Shown here: positions 25,695-33,270 of the stretch, one piece after another
How positions within the stretch are numbered: the first letter of the stretch is position 1
Layout of the letters: every line of letters starts with the position of its first letter
Origin: Halolamina rubra
GTDB lineage: Archaea; Halobacteriota; Halobacteria; Halobacteriales; Haloferacaceae
Direction: 5' to 3'
NCBI RefSeq assembly: GCF_000739555.1
Contig: NZ_BBJN01000013.1
Location: 1-47,402, forward strand
Length of the DNA: 47,402 bases
Made by a program: the position numbers and the translations under genes
The notes under the pieces: generated by a model
What the model saw: the letters and a program-made list of their open reading frames with translations, nothing else
The model's database searches: none
Told to the model about the DNA's origin: nothing

Positions 25695-26948
25695 CTACAC
25701 GGCGACGAGAACGAGTCCACTCGCGACGACCACACCGAGGACCAGGGAGACGAGCCGACCCAGCCGGTCGGTGCCGAGAACCCACGCCAACGCCGCCTTG
25801 AGAAACGTGTTCGCAGTCGCGGCGATGACGATCCCCGTGGTGGCGACCCGCGTCGAGATCGTTCCGTCGGCAGCGAGTTTACTCAACGTGATCGTCATCG
25901 CGTCGACGTCCGCCAGCCCGGAGAGGAACGCCGTGGCGTAGATGCCAGACGTCCCGAACCAGTCGTGTGCGGACTCGGAGACGAGGAGCACGACCGCGAA
26001 GATCGCGCCGAAGAGGAGTGCCGGCCGGAGTCGGAACGGGTTCCGCAGCTCGTCGGGTTCGACCGTCTCGTCGGTTCTCGTGTGCCAGTACAGCGCTCCC
26101 GCGGCGACGACCCCGACGAACGTCATCACTCCCAGCGGAACCGCGACACTCGAGAGCAGACGCGGGTTGACGACCGCAACCTCGACGAGCGCCCGTGGGA
26201 ACATCACGATCGACGCGACCACGACCGCGAACGCACAGACGTGATACAGGCCCTCGTTCTGTTTCGCCTTCCCCGCCATCGAGACCGTCGTCGCCGTCGA
26301 GGAGACGAAGCCGCCGACGATCCCGGTCACCGCGATGCTCCGTGTCGGCCCGAGGAACCGTCCGAGCACGTACGCGACGAACCCCAGTCCGGTGACGAAC
26401 ACGACCATCAGCCAGATGAATCGCGGGTTCAGTCCGTAGAGGACGTCGAGTGACCGCCCCGGAAGCGCCGGGAGCACGACCAACACCACGAGGACGAACT
26501 TCGTCGAGGCCAGGCGCTCGGTCTCGTCGAACTGGTCGGCGAACTCGTGGAGCTGCTCCTTGACCGAGAGGAGCACCGTGACGGCGCCGCCGACGATTAT
26601 CGCGGTGATCGCCCCCGAGTCGGAGTGCATCGCAGTAGCCCCCAGCACCGCGGTGAGCAGCGCGGCCATCAGTGTCGTCAGCCCGAGGTCCCCCTCCTGC
26701 CAGACCTTCCCGGCGTAGGCGACGGTGAGGGGAACGACGAGGAGGCCGAGCGCGACCGGCAGCACTCTCGGGAAGAAGCCGCTGACGAGTCCACCGTACA
26801 GCGCGAACAGGGGGAACGTCCGACTCCCCGCGAACGTCCCTCCCGACTCGCTCTGCTCCCGTTCCAGCCCCACGAGGGCGCCGAGTGCGACGCCGACGAG
26901 GAGATGCACGAGGACCTCGGTGAGCGGATCGGTGACTGGGTCGACCAT
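25695..26948 (-). CDS. MgtC/SapB family membrane protein with DUF4010-type C-terminal half
   Basis: A 417-residue integral membrane protein. The first about 140 residues match MgtC/SapB: VGVALGALVGLEREQ, AGSRTFPLFALYGGLV and LTTLMAALLTAVLGATAM. The rest is a DUF4010-like multi-helix region with NPRFIWLMVVFVTGLGF, GFVSSTATTVSMAGKAKQ and FLSGLADVDAMTITL. About twelve hydrophobic helices are present. MgtC domains modulate magnesium or phosphate homeostasis in bacteria; the two-part archaeal version is uncharacterised. A TATA-like CGTAGTTTG lies about 33-42 bases upstream. Confidence 0.9.
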   Translation of the reverse strand: MVDPVTDPLTEVLVHLLVGVALGALVGLEREQSESGGTFAGSRTFPLFALYGGLVSGFFPRVLPVALGLLVVPLTVAYAGKVWQEGDLGLTTLMAALLTAVLGATAMHSDSGAITAIIVGGAVTVLLSVKEQLHEFADQFDETERLASTKFVLVVLVVLPALPGRSLDVLYGLNPRFIWLMVVFVTGLGFVAYVLGRFLGPTRSIAVTGIVGGFVSSTATTVSMAGKAKQNEGLYHVCAFAVVVASIVMFPRALVEVAVVNPRLLSSVAVPLGVMTFVGVVAAGALYWHTRTDETVEPDELRNPFRLRPALLFGAIFAVVLLVSESAHDWFGTSGIYATAFLSGLADVDAMTITLSKLAADGTISTRVATTGIVIAATANTFLKAALAWVLGTDRLGRLVSLVLGVVVASGLVLVAV

Positions 26949-27068
26949 CTACCGGCGGTTCGTGCAGCCAGAACGTCAAACTACGGAACCGACGAGTGAC
27001 ACGGATCCACACTGCGGCCGTCGGCGCCTCGTATCGTCCTCGGGGAGAGAAACGGCGCGCCCGAGCGA

Positions 27069-28385
27069 TCAAGCCTCACCGGCGTCGACGGTCGGCGGCT
27101 CCAGGTCGGCCGCCTTCGAGCGCGCCTTCGACACCGCCGCGGGCGGCGCCTCGAACTCGACGACGACCTGCTCGTCGCCGTAGGACTCCTCGTGGACGTT
27201 CCCGTTGTCGTGGATCCACGAGACGACGCTCATCGCCTCGTCGGTGACGGGCAGCAGCAGTCGCTCGCGCTCCCAGTCGGGGAGTTCGCGCTCGACGCGG
27301 TCCCGGAGGGCGTCGACGCGTTCGCCCGTCTTCCCCGAGACGATCACGGGGTTGGGCGCGAGCGCCGAGAGCGCGCGCTTCCGGCGCTCGATCTCCGGCT
27401 CCGAGAGCTTGTCGGCCTTGTTGAACACCGTCACGATCGGCGCCTCGTTACGGTCCGAGAGCGTGTCGTGGGAGGTGACCAGCTTCTGGCGCATCTCCTC
27501 GACGGGCTCGGAGGCGTCGACGACCAGCAGCACGAGGTCGGCGTGGTACACCGAGTCAAGCGTCGACTTGAACGACTCCACCAGCCAGTGGGGGAGGTCG
27601 GAGACGAACCCGACGGTGTCGGTCAGCAGCACCTCCCGCGTGCCCGTGTCGGCCTTGCGGGTGGTGGTACCGAGCGTGGTGAACAGCCGGTCCTCGGACT
27701 CGGCGGTCTCGTCGAGGTCCGGGTGCCGGTCCTCGTTCTCGTCCACGTCGAGCTCGGTGGCGAGCCGGCGGAGGAGCGTCGACTTGCCGGCGTTGGTGTA
27801 CCCCGCCAGCGCGACGAGGTCGAACCCCTGATCGCGGCGCTGGGCCCGGCGCTTCTCCTCCTTCTCGGCGATCCGGTCGAGCTCCTCGGAGATGCGGGAG
27901 ATCTGGTTTTTGATGTCCTGCTCGCGGGACTCGTCGTACTCCCCCAGCCCCATGAACCCGGGGCGCTCGTCGCGCTTGGCGAGGCTCGCTTTGGCCTCGG
28001 CCCGGGGGAGCTCGTAGCGCAGCTCCGCGAGCTCGACCTGCAGTTGGGCTTTCCGGGTCTGGGCGCGCTGGCCGAACACTTCGAGGATGAGCGTGAAGCG
28101 GTCGAGCACGTCGACGCCCTCGGGGAGCTTCCCGCCCACGTTGTACGTCTGGAACGGCCCCATCTCGTTGTCGACGACGACGGTGTCGGCGTCGACCTCC
28201 CGCACGAGGGCGGCGAGCTCGTCGACCTTCCCCTCGCCGAAGTGGTAGGCGGCGTCCTGGGTGCGCCGCTGGGTGAGCTCGCCGACGACCTCGTAGCCGG
28301 CGGCGCGGGTCAGCTCCGTGATCTCCTCGAGGTCGGCCTCGCCTTCGTCGACGCGCTTGGCGACGACGGCTCGATCAGTCGGAAT
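27069..28385 (-). CDS. hflX: HflX-type GTPase, apparent non-canonical (AUU) start
   Basis: A ribosome-associated GTPase. It has the HflX N-terminal domain (AAYHFGEGKVDELAALV, DNEMGPFQTYNV), a glycine-poor coiled linker, then the G domain with G1 GYTNAGKSTL, G3 DTVGFVSDLPHWLVESF and G4 VFNKADKL. The conserved N-terminus starts at AVVAKRVDEGEADLEEI, but that frame has no ATG, GTG or TTG between it and the upstream stop. The only plausible codon is ATT at 28385, preceded by GAGGTGA nine bases upstream, which gives 438 residues, normal for the family. A shorter GTG start at 28205 would delete conserved residues. An undetected indel is the alternative. Confidence 0.88.
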   Translation of the reverse strand: MPTDRAVVAKRVDEGEADLEEITELTRAAGYEVVGELTQRRTQDAAYHFGEGKVDELAALVREVDADTVVVDNEMGPFQTYNVGGKLPEGVDVLDRFTLILEVFGQRAQTRKAQLQVELAELRYELPRAEAKASLAKRDERPGFMGLGEYDESREQDIKNQISRISEELDRIAEKEEKRRAQRRDQGFDLVALAGYTNAGKSTLLRRLATELDVDENEDRHPDLDETAESEDRLFTTLGTTTRKADTGTREVLLTDTVGFVSDLPHWLVESFKSTLDSVYHADLVLLVVDASEPVEEMRQKLVTSHDTLSDRNEAPIVTVFNKADKLSEPEIERRKRALSALAPNPVIVSGKTGERVDALRDRVERELPDWERERLLLPVTDEAMSVVSWIHDNGNVHEESYGDEQVVVEFEAPPAAVSKARSKAADLEPPTVDAGEA

Positions 28386-28447
28386 GGCTGTCGGTCACCT
28401 CGGTTCCGTTCGCGATCGACGGTTCGTCCATGGTCCACGTTAGTGAT

Positions 28448-28468
28448 CCGCGGGCATGAATCCCGCGG
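28448..28468. terminator. Inverted repeat between thioredoxin and hflX
   Basis: A perfect 7-bp inverted repeat (CCGCGGG / CCCGCGG) with a seven-base spacer lies 14 bases after the thioredoxin stop codon and about 60 bases before the hflX start. It may end the thioredoxin transcript or act as an operator for hflX; no T-rich tract follows to decide. Confidence 0.35.
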
Positions 28469-28481
28469 TGGGTTCGGTCGT

Positions 28482-28829
28482 TCACCGGCGCTCGGCGGCG
28501 CTGTTCTCGGTCACGAACGAGACGATCGACTCGGTGCCCTCGAAGCCGCTGGCCATCCGGCCAACGATCTCGCCGTCCTCGAACAGCACCAGCGTCGGGA
28601 CGCCCTGGACGTCGTACTCGTCGACGAGATCCAGGTCGGTCTGGGGGTTCAGCATCGCGACCGTCGCGGTCGTCGCGCGGGCGACGTTGCCCATCATCGG
28701 CTCGATCGACTGGCACACCGTACAGCCCTTGGTGTAGAAGTCGACGACCACGACCTCGTGCTCGGCGACGAGTGCGTCGAGTTCGTCGCCGGTGTCGAGT
28801 CGGTGCGGCTTCTCTGATGCTTCGCTCAT
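28482..28829 (-). CDS. Thioredoxin-family protein with CTVC active site
   Basis: A 115-residue thioredoxin fold. It has VVVDFYTKGCTVC with the redox cysteines at positions 36 and 39, a partner strand VAMLNPQTDLDLVDEYDV, and the cis-proline loop VQGVPTLVLFEDG. The dipeptide between the cysteines is Thr-Val instead of Gly-Pro, which should alter redox potential. There is no signal peptide, so it is cytosolic. The length is that of a plain thioredoxin. Confidence 0.92.
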   Translation of the reverse strand: MSEASEKPHRLDTGDELDALVAEHEVVVVDFYTKGCTVCQSIEPMMGNVARATTATVAMLNPQTDLDLVDEYDVQGVPTLVLFEDGEIVGRMASGFEGTESIVSFVTENSAAERR

Positions 28830-28949
28830 ACCCCACGTAGGCGGCGGAGCGGCTTACGTCCCCCGCCCGCGGTGAGCGGTCGTGGCGTGAGCGCCTCGCA
28901 GCCGCCGCGGTCCGGAGCTATTTACGTGGCGAGACCCGGATTCCGACGT

Positions 28950-29261
28950 ATGAGTGACGCCCACGCGGACACGCTGCTGCCGAGCGAACGGATGCGCGAC
29001 CAGGCTCTCGACGGCGAGGTCACCCAGATCCACCGCGGCCAGGCGTACGCCGAGGCCGGCGACCGCTTCGAGATCGACGGCCAGCAGTTCGAGGTCGTCG
29101 ACGTGACCGAGCGCACGCTGGGCGACCTCACCGACGAGGACGCCCGCGCGGAGGGCGCACGCGACCTCGATCACTACAAACAGATCCTCCGGATGTCCCA
29201 CGACGAGTTCGAGTGGGACGACGACGACGAGATCGTCCGCCACCGCTTCGAGCGCGTCTGA
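28950..29261 (+). CDS. ASCH-domain protein
   Basis: A 103-residue protein resembling the small ASCH fold. It has a conserved basic/hydrophobic start (LLPSERMRDQALDGEVTQIH), the strand RFEIDGQQFEVVDVTERTLG, then LTDEDARAEGARDLDHYKQ with the acidic Asp/Glu-rich end typical of haloarchaea. ASCH domains bind RNA or act on modified nucleosides. A TATA-like GCTATTTACG is 26-34 bases before the ATG. It is divergent from thioredoxin. Confidence 0.8.
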   Translation: MSDAHADTLLPSERMRDQALDGEVTQIHRGQAYAEAGDRFEIDGQQFEVVDVTERTLGDLTDEDARAEGARDLDHYKQILRMSHDEFEWDDDDEIVRHRFERV

Positions 29262-29290
29262 CTCGGCGGCCCTGGCGACCTCTCCTCCCA

Positions 29291-29330
29291 CTATCTGAAC
29301 AGCAGTTCAGACCGAAACGGCTATCTGAAC
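29291..29330 (+). promoter_or_regulatory. Probable ArsR operator: palindrome plus direct repeat
   Basis: CTATCTGAAC occurs twice, exactly 30 bases apart (29291-29300 and 29321-29330). The first copy is part of the perfect inverted repeat CTGAAC-AGCA-GTTCAG (29295-29310). The site lies 21-60 bases before the ArsR start codon, so it covers the core promoter, as expected for an autoregulated arsenical repressor. Confidence 0.65.
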
Positions 29331-29350
29331 ACTCCCTCAACCAGCGCTCG

Positions 29351-29740
29351 ATGAGCGACACCGATCAGCGTCTACGGCGCCGGATCGAGGACGAGGTGGG
29401 CGAGTGCTGTGACGCCGACGTCCGAGAGCGCCTCGCCGAACTGGACGACCTCGCGGCGTCGGCCACGGGCGACGACGACGCCCGCGACGCGTTCGCCGCG
29501 CTGGGCAACGACACGCGCTACCGGCTGGCCAGGATCCTCTCGACGGCCGACGGGGAGCTCTGCGTCTGTGAGCTCGACCCCGTCGTCGACGTGAGTTCGA
29601 GCGCCGTGAGTCACGCGCTCGCGGATCTCGTCGACGCCGGGCTCGCGACCCGGCGGAAGGACGGGAACTGGCGCTACTACGACAGCACCGTCCTCGCCGA
29701 CGACCTGCTCGCCGTCGCCGACGGGGAGGCCGAGGCGTGA
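29351..29740 (+). CDS. arsR: ArsR-family arsenic-responsive repressor
   Basis: A 129-residue winged-helix repressor. The DNA-binding helix is in SSSAVSHALADLVDAGLATR and the wing in RRKDGNWRYYDS. Two cysteine sites are visible: ELCVCEL in the canonical As(III)-binding helix (residues about 71-77) and an extra CC pair near the N-terminus (VGECCDAD), which together could give a three-coordinate site. It overlaps the Acr3 gene by four bases (GTGA). Release from the palindromic operator on arsenite binding is the family's known mode of action. Confidence 0.92.
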   Translation: MSDTDQRLRRRIEDEVGECCDADVRERLAELDDLAASATGDDDARDAFAALGNDTRYRLARILSTADGELCVCELDPVVDVSSSAVSHALADLVDAGLATRRKDGNWRYYDSTVLADDLLAVADGEAEA

Positions 29741-30789
29741 GCGACTCGCTGGGCGTCCTCGACCGCTACCTCACGGTCTGGATCGGGGCGGCGATGGCGC
29801 TGGGCGTCGGCGTCGGTCGGTTCGCGCCGGGCGTCGTCGACGCGCTGAACGCGGTGACGTGGCACGGGACCAGCCTCCCGATCGCTCTCGGGCTGTTCGT
29901 GATGATCTTCCCGATCATGGCCGAGATCGACTACGGGCGCGTGCCGCGGGTCACCCGGACCGCGCGGTCGGAGATCGCGCTCACGCTCGCGTTCAACTGG
30001 CTGATCGCGCCGTTCGTGATGTACGGGCTGGCGACGACGTTCCTCGGCGGCCGGCCGGGGTTCGTCACGGGGCTGATCCTCGTCGGGATCGCGCCCTGTA
30101 TCGCGATGGTGCTGATCTGGAACGAGCTCGCGGCGGGGAACCAGGAGCTCTGTGCGGTCTGTGTCGGCGTGAACAGCCTGCTCCAGATCGCGCTGTTCGT
30201 CCCGTACGCCTTCCTGTTCCTGACGGTGATGCGCGGCACGGCCGTCGACGTGTCGATGTCGCTGATCGCCCAGATGGTCGGGGTGTTCCTCGGGCTGCCG
30301 CTCCTGCTCGGCTATCTGGTCCAGAAAGCGGCGTTCCGCACGATCGGCCGGGAGTCGTACTACGGCCGCGTCATCCCCCGGATCAGCCCGTTCGGACTGC
30401 TTGGGCTCCTGTTCACCGTCGTGGTGATGTTCGCGCTGAAGGGCGACTACATCGTCGCCAACCCCGGCGAGATCGTGCTGATCGCGATCCCGCTGCTGCT
30501 GTTCTTCGCCGGGCTCTGGGCGCTCGCCTACGGCGCCAGCGCGGTGCTGGGGTTCTCCTACACCGAGAGCGTCAGCGTCGCGTTCACCGCCTCCTCGAAC
30601 AACTTCGAGCTCGCCATCGCGGTCGCCGTCGCCGTCTTCGGCGTCGGGAGCAACGTCGCGCTCGCGACCGTCGTCGGCCCGCTGATCGAGGTGCCGGTGA
30701 TGCTCGCGCTCGTGCGGGTGGCGCTGGTTACGAAGGGTCGCCTCTTCCCCGATAGCGCCGGCGTGAGCAGTCCGATGCCGGGTGATTGA
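29737..30789 (+). CDS. arsB: Acr3-family arsenite efflux permease
   Basis: A 350-residue, ten-helix arsenite exporter of the bile/arsenite/riboflavin transporter superfamily. The essential cysteine of the family lies in GIAPCIAMVLIWNELAAGN (about residue 121), and the second conserved helix is FTASSNNFELAIAVAV. It is Acr3 rather than bacterial ArsB despite the customary symbol. The GTG start overlaps the arsR stop codon, so arsR-acr3-arsC form one operon that senses, pumps out and reduces arsenic. Confidence 0.95.
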   Translation: MSDSLGVLDRYLTVWIGAAMALGVGVGRFAPGVVDALNAVTWHGTSLPIALGLFVMIFPIMAEIDYGRVPRVTRTARSEIALTLAFNWLIAPFVMYGLATTFLGGRPGFVTGLILVGIAPCIAMVLIWNELAAGNQELCAVCVGVNSLLQIALFVPYAFLFLTVMRGTAVDVSMSLIAQMVGVFLGLPLLLGYLVQKAAFRTIGRESYYGRVIPRISPFGLLGLLFTVVVMFALKGDYIVANPGEIVLIAIPLLLFFAGLWALAYGASAVLGFSYTESVSVAFTASSNNFELAIAVAVAVFGVGSNVALATVVGPLIEVPVMLALVRVALVTKGRLFPDSAGVSSPMPGD

Positions 30790-30791
30790 CC

Positions 30792-31226
30792 GTGGGGCCT
30801 ACCACCGAGAGCGTCAGGGTCGCGTTCGTCTGTGTCCAGAACGCCGGCCGCTCGCAGATGGCGTACGCCTTCGCCGAACGGGAGCGCGAGCGCCGCGGCC
30901 TCACGGGCGAGATCGAGCTCCTGACGGGCGGGACCCGACCCGCGGACCACGTCCACCCCGTCGTCGTCGACGCGATGGCGGCGGTCGGGATCGACCTCTC
31001 GGGCCGGACGCCACGGTCCGTGACCGTCGACGAACTCCAGGCCAGCGACTACGTGATCACGATGGGCTGTTCCGCCGCGGACGTCTGCCCCGCCGGCTGG
31101 GGCGGCGAGAGCCGGGACTGGGACTTAGACGACCCGGACGGTCGCTCGGCCGAGGCGGTCGCGGCGATCCGCGACGAGATCGAGCGGCGCGTCGACGTTC
31201 TCTTCGAGGAGCTCGCGGGCGACTGA
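30792..31226 (+). CDS. arsC: Arsenate reductase ArsC, low-molecular-weight phosphatase fold
   Basis: A 144-residue LMW-phosphatase-type reductase converting arsenate to arsenite for Acr3. The P-loop is C14-VQNAGR20-S, with further segments ELLTGGTRPADHVHP, GIDLSGRTPRSV, and MGCSAADVCPAGW holding the extra cysteines used in thioredoxin-coupled reduction, then WDLDDPDGR with the general-acid Asp. A GTG start is chosen; a TTG six bases earlier would overlap the Acr3 stop by four bases and is equally possible. Confidence 0.92.
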   Translation: MGPTTESVRVAFVCVQNAGRSQMAYAFAERERERRGLTGEIELLTGGTRPADHVHPVVVDAMAAVGIDLSGRTPRSVTVDELQASDYVITMGCSAADVCPAGWGGESRDWDLDDPDGRSAEAVAAIRDEIERRVDVLFEELAGD

Positions 31227-31292
31227 GTCTACGAGCCGGCGCTGCCCGCGGAGAGCGGTACCCATTTCCGCGTTCGTCCCGAGTTCGAACCG

Positions 31293-31853
31293 ATGGGATT
31301 CCACACGTTCGACGCGGCGAACGCGGAGAAACTCGACGACGCCGCCTCGCGGTACCGGTACGTGTCGGCCGAGGAGCTGCTCTGGGCGGTCGGCGCCGAG
31401 GGGACCGACGTGCTCGCGGATCTTGGCAGCGGGACGGGGTTCTACACCGACGACGTGGCGGCCCGCGCCGGGACGGTGTACGGCGTCGACGTACAGGCGG
31501 AGATGCACGAGTACTACCGCGACAAGGGGGCGCCAGAGAACGTCGAACTGGTCACCGCGGAGGTGGCCGACCTCCCGTTCGACGACGCCGAGCTCGACGG
31601 CGCGTTCTCGACGATGACGTTCCACGAGTTCGCGGACGACGCCGCGATCGAGGAGGTCGCACGCGTCGTCGAAACGGGCGGCCGCGTCGCCGTCGCCGAC
31701 TGGTCGGCCGCGGGGGACGGCGAGGCGGGCCCGCCGCTGTCCGAGCGGTTCGGACTCGACGACGCGAAAGCGCAGTTCCGCGCCGCCGGCTTCGAGGTCG
31801 AGTTCGGTGCGAGCCGCTCCGAGACGTTCCTGCTGGTCGTTCGCGCGCCGTAA
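31293..31853 (+). CDS. Class I SAM-dependent methyltransferase
   Basis: A 186-residue methyltransferase. Motif I is VLADLGSGTGFYTDD (residues 39-53), the acidic loop is VYGVDVQ, and motif IV is LDGAFSTMTFHEF. It follows arsC by 66 bases and is on the same strand, so it may belong to the arsenic operon. It lacks the cysteine set of ArsM arsenite methyltransferases, however, so arsenic methylation is not supported by sequence. It could equally modify a small molecule or protein. Confidence 0.85.
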   Translation: MGFHTFDAANAEKLDDAASRYRYVSAEELLWAVGAEGTDVLADLGSGTGFYTDDVAARAGTVYGVDVQAEMHEYYRDKGAPENVELVTAEVADLPFDDAELDGAFSTMTFHEFADDAAIEEVARVVETGGRVAVADWSAAGDGEAGPPLSERFGLDDAKAQFRAAGFEVEFGASRSETFLLVVRAP

Positions 31854-32002
31854 TTCGGGGCGTCAGTTCGCGGCGGTTAGCTTCTCGCGGCGTCACTGAC
31901 TACACGAAAAACGCCGCGTGCGGGAGCCGCCTCTGACTTGTGAGCGATCGCCCGGCCGCGGGAGGTACTCAGAGTGACACGTCCGTACCTCGAGTGCGGT
32001 AT

Positions 32003-32015
32003 TGTGGTAACCACA
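32003..32015 (+). promoter_or_regulatory. Palindromic operator upstream of TrmB-like regulator
   Basis: TGTGGT-A-ACCACA is a perfect inverted repeat lying 43-55 bases before the regulator's ATG, just 5' of a TATA-like CACTTTTGAA (32021-32030). A site at this position suits an activator or autoregulatory repressor. Confidence 0.5.
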
Positions 32016-32057
32016 CAAAACACTTTTGAAGCGCTGATCCCTACGTACAGGTACGTT

Positions 32058-32456
32058 ATGGCCGACTCCATGCGGGAGATGCTCCAGTCCGATATGCACT
32101 GCGAGGGGCTGCTGGAGTGTTTCCACGACCTGAAGCGCATCGACAAGGAGGTGTTCCGCCTCCTCAACGACCGACCGGACGGGCTGACCGTCGACGAGAT
32201 CGCCGAGGGCGTCGATCGCGAGCGCTCGACCGCCTACCGATCGGTGCAGCGACTGCTCTCGGCTGGGTTCATCCAGAAGGAGCAGAAGAACTACGAGCAG
32301 GGCGGCTACCACCACGTCTACCACCCGCGCGACGCCGAGAAGATCGCCCAAGAGATGCAGCGCACGCTGAACGACTGGTACGCCAAGATGGGGAACCTCA
32401 TCGGCGAGTTCAGCGAGAAGTACGGCGACGAGCCCGCCGCCGTCGCCGAGAGCTAG
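32058..32456 (+). CDS. TrmB-like winged-helix transcriptional regulator
   Basis: A 132-residue regulator with a winged helix in residues about 35-100 (IDKEVFRLLNDRPDGLTVDE, ERSTAYRSVQRLLSAGFIQK, then YHHVYHPRDAEKIA as wing) and a C-terminal dimer helix. The N-terminal MHCEGLLECFHDL carries two cysteines that may bind metal or sense redox state. No sugar-sensing domain is attached. It converges on the ABC exporter operon with stop codons overlapping by two bases, and may control it. The ATG was chosen since the sequence between the palindrome and ATG is promoter-like. Confidence 0.85.
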   Translation: MADSMREMLQSDMHCEGLLECFHDLKRIDKEVFRLLNDRPDGLTVDEIAEGVDRERSTAYRSVQRLLSAGFIQKEQKNYEQGGYHHVYHPRDAEKIAQEMQRTLNDWYAKMGNLIGEFSEKYGDEPAAVAES

Positions 32457-33270
32457 AGATCCCGGCGCGCGAACACCCGCCGGCTCAGTGCCACGAGGAC
32501 GGTCGTGGCCGCGAGCAACACCACCGCGCCGACCACGTCGTACTGTCCGTCGACCAGCACCGCCGACGTGTCGAGATACCGCGTCGGCGTGACGGCGCCG
32601 GCCCACGCGTAGTCGCTCACGTCCAGCAGCGACTCGGCGAGCCAGGCGGCGAACACGAGCGCCAGCGCGACCCGCCCGGCGGTCCGACTCCTGCCGACGA
32701 CGACGCCCAGGAGGAGCCCCACCGCCCCCCAGCAGAGGAGGTACGGCACCGACAGCGCGGGAGCGCGAGCAGGTCGGCGGCCGGCAGCGGGTCGCCGACG
32801 GCGGCGGCCGCCAGATACAGCACGGGCGCGGTGACGGCGTTGATCCCGACGATCGGCACCAGCAGCGCGAGGAAGCTCCCCAGGAGGACGCCGCCCCGCG
32901 AGATCGGCGCCGCGAGCATCGTGTCCATCCTCCCGGACTCCACATCGCCGGCGACCGAGCCCGCGGCGGTGTAGGCGACGTAGCCCGCCAGCCCGACCAG
33001 CCAGCCGAACGTGTAGTACTCCCCCGCGAGCAGCCCCGACAGCGACGCGAGGCTCTCGAACCCCAGCAGCTCGACCATCACCGGCGGCATCGCGTCGAGC
33101 AGTACCTGGAGCTCCTCTCCCCCGACGAGGTCGGGGCCGACCCAGACGAACAGCACGCCGTAGGCCGACAGCACCGCGGCGGCGACCGCCGTCGTCCGGA
33201 GCCGCTTGCGCCCCTCGAAGCGTGCGACCGTCAGTACCGTCGACCGACGGCGGCCGGCGGGTGGCTTCAC
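32453..33270 (-). pseudogene. ABC-2 type permease, second paralogue, interrupted by a one-base frameshift
   Basis: If repaired, about 272 residues and six membrane helices, clearly related to the next permease. Shared features are VARFEGRKRLRTTA at the start, YVAYTAAGSVAGDVESGRMD and GDPLPAADLLALP. The frame is lost at 32756-32761 after LLALP; ALSVPYLLCWGAVGLLL continues in the adjacent frame to the stop. Alignment with the paralogue (LLAVHALSIPYFCC) pinpoints the lost base. The GTG start overlaps the neighbouring permease stop (GTGA). It is one half of a likely heterodimeric exporter; the lesion is probably sequencing error. Confidence 0.82.

Noticed and set aside
31293-31853. Calling the methyltransferase ArsM
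   Set aside because: It lacks the conserved cysteine residues needed to bind arsenite.
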